Below are positions 61,365 through 64,000 of a stretch of 64,000 nt of DNA, piece by piece. Source of the stretch: Streptomyces iakyrus (GTDB lineage Bacteria; Actinomycetota; Actinomycetes; Streptomycetales; Streptomycetaceae); NCBI RefSeq assembly GCF_000717055.1, contig NZ_JNXI01000037.1, positions 70,500-134,499 of the forward strand, in the 5' to 3' direction. Both the position numbers and the translations under genes were made by a program. How positions within the stretch are numbered: the stretch's first letter is position 1; each line of letters begins with the position of its first letter. Below the pieces are notes generated by a model. The model did not search any database. It worked only from the letters and a program-made list of their open reading frames with translations, and had not been told where the DNA came from.

Positions 61365-62855
61365 TCAGCCGGCCGACACCTCGCTGCGCTCCTCACCCTG
61401 AGCCTGCGGGGCATCGGCGGCCGGCCGGCCCCCACGCAGTCCCTTCTTCACGAAGGCGATGACGAGCACCACCGCGGCGACGAGCAGCGACAGCAGGATG
61501 GTCTGGCGCCCGTCGTGCTCGGTGTCGGTGAGCATGTAGCCGAGGATGAACACGATCAGCGCGGCGGTCGCCCAGGTCAGGTACGGGTACAGCCACATCT
61601 TCACGACGAGCTTCTCGGGCGCCTCGGCCTTGATGATCTTCCGCATGCGCAGCTGGGAGAAGCAGATCACCAGCCACACGAACAGGGCGACAGCGCCACT
61701 GGAGTTCACCAGGAACAGGAAGACGGAGTCCGGGAACTTGTAGTTGAAGAACACCGCGACGAAGCCGAAGGCGACGGAGGCGAGGATCGCCGTGCGCGGC
61801 ACGCCGTTGGAGGTCGTGCGGGCGAAGGCCTTCGGCGCGTCGCCGCGCTGGCCGAGGGAGAAGGCCATGCGGGAGGCGGTGTACAGCCCGGAGTTCAGAC
61901 AGGACAGCACCGAGGTCAGCACGATGAAGTTCATGATCTGGCCGGCGTGCGCGATGCCGAGGGAGTCGAGCGCGGCGACGTAGGAGCCGTCCTTGGTGAT
62001 GGACTTGCTGTCCCACGGAAGCAGGCACACGACGACGGCGATCGAGCCGAGGTAGAAGACGGCGACACGCCAGATGATGCTGTTGGTGGCCTTGGTGACG
62101 GCCTGCCGCGGGTTCTCGGACTCGCCGGCGGCCAGGGTGGCGATCTCGCTGCCCATGAAGGAGAAGACGACGAGCAGCACACCGGTGAGGATGGCGCCGG
62201 CCCCGTTGGGCAGGAAGCCGCCGTGCTCGGTGAGGTTGCTCAGGCCGGCCTGCTCACTGTCCACACCGGGCAGCAGCCCGAAGACGGCCAGCCCGCCGAT
62301 GACGATGAACGCGGCGATGGCGACGACCTTGATGCCCGCGAACCAGAACTCGAACTCGCCGTAGGAGCCGACGGAGACCAGGTTGGTGGCGGTCAGCACC
62401 ACCATCACGATCAGGGCCCAGCCCCACTGGGGCACGGCCGGGATCCAGCCCTCCAGGATCACGGCACCGGCAGTCGCTTCGACCGCCAGCACCACGACCC
62501 AGAAGAACCAGTACAGCCAGCCGATGGAGAAACCGGCCCAGGACCCGAGGGCCCGGTCGGCGTGTGCGGAGAAGGAACCCGAGGTCGGGTTGGCGGCCGA
62601 CATCTCACCGAGCATCCGCATCACCAGCACCACGAGCGTGCCGACGAGTGCGTACGACAGCAGGATGCCGGGCCCGGCGGTGGCGATACCGGAGCTGGAC
62701 CCCACGAAGAGTCCGGCGCCGATGACACCGCCGATGGCGATCATCGAAAGATGCCGGTTCTTGAGCCCGGCCTGCAGCCCGGAGCCCTCGACTCCGGGTT
62801 CTCCGGGGCCTCCGGGGTCGTTTCCGGTCTTGTTCAGAGTCGGCTGCGAGGTCAT
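61365..62855 (-). CDS. Amino-acid permease (GabP-like)
   Basis: A 496-residue APC-superfamily permease with about 12 hydrophobic segments. MIAIGGVIGAGLFVGSSSG and MRMLGEMSAANPTSGSFS match the permease at 49335-50714. AAGESENPRQAVTKATNSI and FFWVVVLAVEATAGAVIL are close to the GABA permease subgroup. The substrate is probably 4-aminobutyrate or a related amino acid (inference). The last 30 residues are polar and charged. It is monocistronic, divergent from rpiB. Confidence 0.92.
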   Translation of the reverse strand: MTSQPTLNKTGNDPGGPGEPGVEGSGLQAGLKNRHLSMIAIGGVIGAGLFVGSSSGIATAGPGILLSYALVGTLVVLVMRMLGEMSAANPTSGSFSAHADRALGSWAGFSIGWLYWFFWVVVLAVEATAGAVILEGWIPAVPQWGWALIVMVVLTATNLVSVGSYGEFEFWFAGIKVVAIAAFIVIGGLAVFGLLPGVDSEQAGLSNLTEHGGFLPNGAGAILTGVLLVVFSFMGSEIATLAAGESENPRQAVTKATNSIIWRVAVFYLGSIAVVVCLLPWDSKSITKDGSYVAALDSLGIAHAGQIMNFIVLTSVLSCLNSGLYTASRMAFSLGQRGDAPKAFARTTSNGVPRTAILASVAFGFVAVFFNYKFPDSVFLFLVNSSGAVALFVWLVICFSQLRMRKIIKAEAPEKLVVKMWLYPYLTWATAALIVFILGYMLTDTEHDGRQTILLSLLVAAVVLVIAFVKKGLRGGRPAADAPQAQGEERSEVSAG

Positions 62856-62949
62856 GGAACGGATTTCCTTTGCGCCGGGGAGCTGTACTTCCGTACGAAG
62901 CGCACGAGCCGCACGAAAGGGGTGTTTCGCGGCATGGCGGTGTACGGGG

Positions 62950-62974
62950 GGCTCGTACGAGCGGTGTACGAGCC
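62950..62974. promoter_or_regulatory. Inverted repeat upstream of the GabP-like gene
   Basis: GGCTCGTAC and GTACGAGCC are perfect inverted repeats seven bases apart. Similar GTACGA or GCACGA words occur several times between 62889 and 62974, suggesting a multi-site operator in the divergent permease/rpiB gap. No gene lies in this 278-base gap. Inferred. Confidence 0.4.
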
Positions 62975-63133
62975 GGTCCAGTGAATCGGAGGCGAACGAA
63001 TAGGAGAACCTTTGAATCCAGATTGTTACTTGAGGTTTTCCTGAGGTTCAGTAATGCGGCTCACACTCGCCTCGAGTTTTCAGGAGCGCCACCCCGCGCG
63101 CCTTCCCCGAAACACCCGTGTCACACTCGTCCC

Positions 63134-63619
63134 ATGCGCGTGTACCTCGGCTCGGACCATGCGGGCTACGAACTCAAGAACCACCTCGTCGAGTGGCTGA
63201 AGCAGGCGGGTCACGACCCCGTCGACTGCGGCCCGCACATCTACGACGCCCAGGACGACTACCCGCCCTTCTGCCTCCGCGCAGCGGAGCGCACGGCCGC
63301 GGACCCCGACGCCCTCGGCGTCGTCATCGGCGGCTCGGGCAACGGCGAGCAGATCGCCGCGAACAAGGTCAAGGGCGTCCGTGCGGCCCTCGCCTGGAGC
63401 GAGGAGACGGCGTCCCTGGGCCGCCAGCACAACAACGCGAACGTGGTCGCGGTGGGCGCGCGCATGCACTCGCAGGACGAGGCGACGAAGTTCGTGGAGA
63501 CGTTCCTCGGCACGCCGTTCTCCGGTGACGAACGTCACATCCGCCGGATCGACATGCTGTCGGCCTACGAAACGACCGGCGACCTGCCCCCGATCCCACC
63601 GCACCACCCGCAGCAGTAG
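63134..63619 (+). CDS. rpiB: Ribose-5-phosphate isomerase B family protein
   Basis: A 161-residue RpiB/LacAB-fold isomerase that interconverts ribose-5-phosphate and ribulose-5-phosphate. GSDHAGYELK holds the phosphate site near the N-terminus. GGSGNGEQIAANKVKG matches the actinobacterial form: the E. coli-type catalytic Cys is absent, and the Glu of GNGEQ likely acts as base, as in the mycobacterial enzyme. RQHNNANVVAVGARM and HIRRIDML are also typical. No ribosome site precedes the ATG, so the mRNA may be leaderless. Confidence 0.93.
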   Translation: MRVYLGSDHAGYELKNHLVEWLKQAGHDPVDCGPHIYDAQDDYPPFCLRAAERTAADPDALGVVIGGSGNGEQIAANKVKGVRAALAWSEETASLGRQHNNANVVAVGARMHSQDEATKFVETFLGTPFSGDERHIRRIDMLSAYETTGDLPPIPPHHPQQ

Positions 63620-63964
63620 CCGACGGGCTTTTCAAAACCGGGCCGGACAGGAGCCACGCCGCAGGCGGCCGGCCGGAGCTGTCGCCCGGGTGGGGCAGGA
63701 GCCGGGTGCTCACGCAGCGGCGGGACTTCTGCCCGCGGGGCGGGGGCGGCGCACCGTGGCGGGGACGCGAGTACCGCCCTGAGCGGGAGCTACGCCCTCG
63801 GCAGGGCGGGAGCTACGCCCTGGTAGGGCCGCGAGCACTGCCCTGAGCGGGGGAGCTGCGTTCCCTGGCAGGGCCTGAGCCCCTGCTGGGGGGACCCTGC
63901 GGGGGTCCGGGGGCGGAGCCCCCGATAGGGGTGCAGGGGACGAAGTCCCCGCCGGGGCCCGGGG
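63620..63964. other. Gene-free, GC-rich contig end with short repeats and hairpins
   Basis: No gene is supported in these 345 bases. GCGGGAGCTACGCCCT occurs at 63783-63798 and again at 63806-63821, with degenerate copies around. Two tight hairpins follow: CGGGGGC-GGA-GCCCCCG at 63908-63924 and GGGGAC-GAA-GTCCCC at 63936-63950. Hairpins of this form are frequent between streptomycete genes and may be terminators. Confidence 0.6.
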
Positions 63965-63998
63965 CTGTCTCTTATACACATCTCCGAGCCCACGAGAC
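63965..63998. other. Illumina Nextera adapter sequence, not genomic
   Basis: CTGTCTCTTATACACATCT (63965-63983) is the Tn5 mosaic end, and CCGAGCCCACGAGAC (63984-63998) is the read 2 part of the Nextera adapter. This is untrimmed library sequence at the end of a draft contig. It is also far lower in GC than the surrounding DNA. Confidence 0.98.
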
Positions 63999-64000
63999 GG

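Overview
The window is high-GC DNA with strongly GC-rich third codon positions, many GTG starts, long open frames opposite real genes, actinobacterial protein families (a mycothiol-dependent nitroreductase-like protein, the SodF/Nur system, DUF574 methyltransferase, a Tat-exported metallophosphoesterase) and terminators with long GC stems. It is almost certainly a Streptomyces chromosome. The gene content (sodF, asd, pepN, malQ, rpiB, an amino-acid permease) looks like conserved core chromosome carrying several accessory operons. The last 36 bases contain an Illumina Nextera adapter, so the right edge is the end of a draft contig.

Layout. 1-2.7 kb: a ROK regulator and a CUT1 sugar-binding lipoprotein, with the next gene cut by the left edge. 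2.9-4.8 kb: an MscS-type channel and an HNH nuclease. 4.9-9.3 kb: a tightly overlapping minus-strand operon of ECF sigma factor, zinc-finger membrane protein, ABC ATPase and two membrane proteins. 9.3-12.1 kb: a secreted GH84-type hexosaminidase. 12.3-14.7 kb: a small repeat protein and malQ. 14.8-17 kb: a small membrane protein, a MarR regulator and a divergent EamA exporter, followed by a repeat-rich gap. 17.3-23.6 kb: pepN, a DUF1203 protein, asd, and a second sigma factor with its membrane partner. 23.7-31 kb: a secreted S8 protease, a Nudix hydrolase, a Tat metallophosphoesterase and a broken serine hydrolase. 31-35.5 kb: an uncharacterised protein, a second M1 aminopeptidase and a DsbA-fold protein.

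35.5-47.7 kb is a carbohydrate or polyol island. A nine-gene minus-strand run holds a binding protein, two permeases, two different ABC ATPases, a DeoR regulator, a D-2-hydroxyacid dehydrogenase, an FGGY kinase and a secreted glycerophosphodiesterase. It diverges from a second FGGY kinase with a histidine phosphatase. 47.7-50.7 kb: a DUF574 methyltransferase, sodF with a Nur box and an sRNA-like 3' UTR, and an amino-acid permease. 50.8-55.9 kb: an organosulfonate operon (ssuA-ssuC-ssuB, a flavin monooxygenase and a TauD dioxygenase), led by what looks like a leaderless Cys-rich attenuator peptide. 56-64 kb: a second ROK regulator, bioY, an LPXTG surface protein divergent from a Ser/Thr kinase, a second amino-acid permease and rpiB.

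The most interesting signals are regulatory. They are the Cys-rich leaderless short ORF with a terminator-like hairpin ahead of the sulfonate operon, the sodF 3' UTR whose transcript is complementary to a ribosome-binding-site-like sequence expected at sodN, and a 36-bp repeat gene coupled to malQ. Structural oddities include degenerate copies of two neighbouring gene ends inside one 650-bp gap, an 18-bp minisatellite inside a sigma factor, and a deletion-frameshift in a serine hydrolase.
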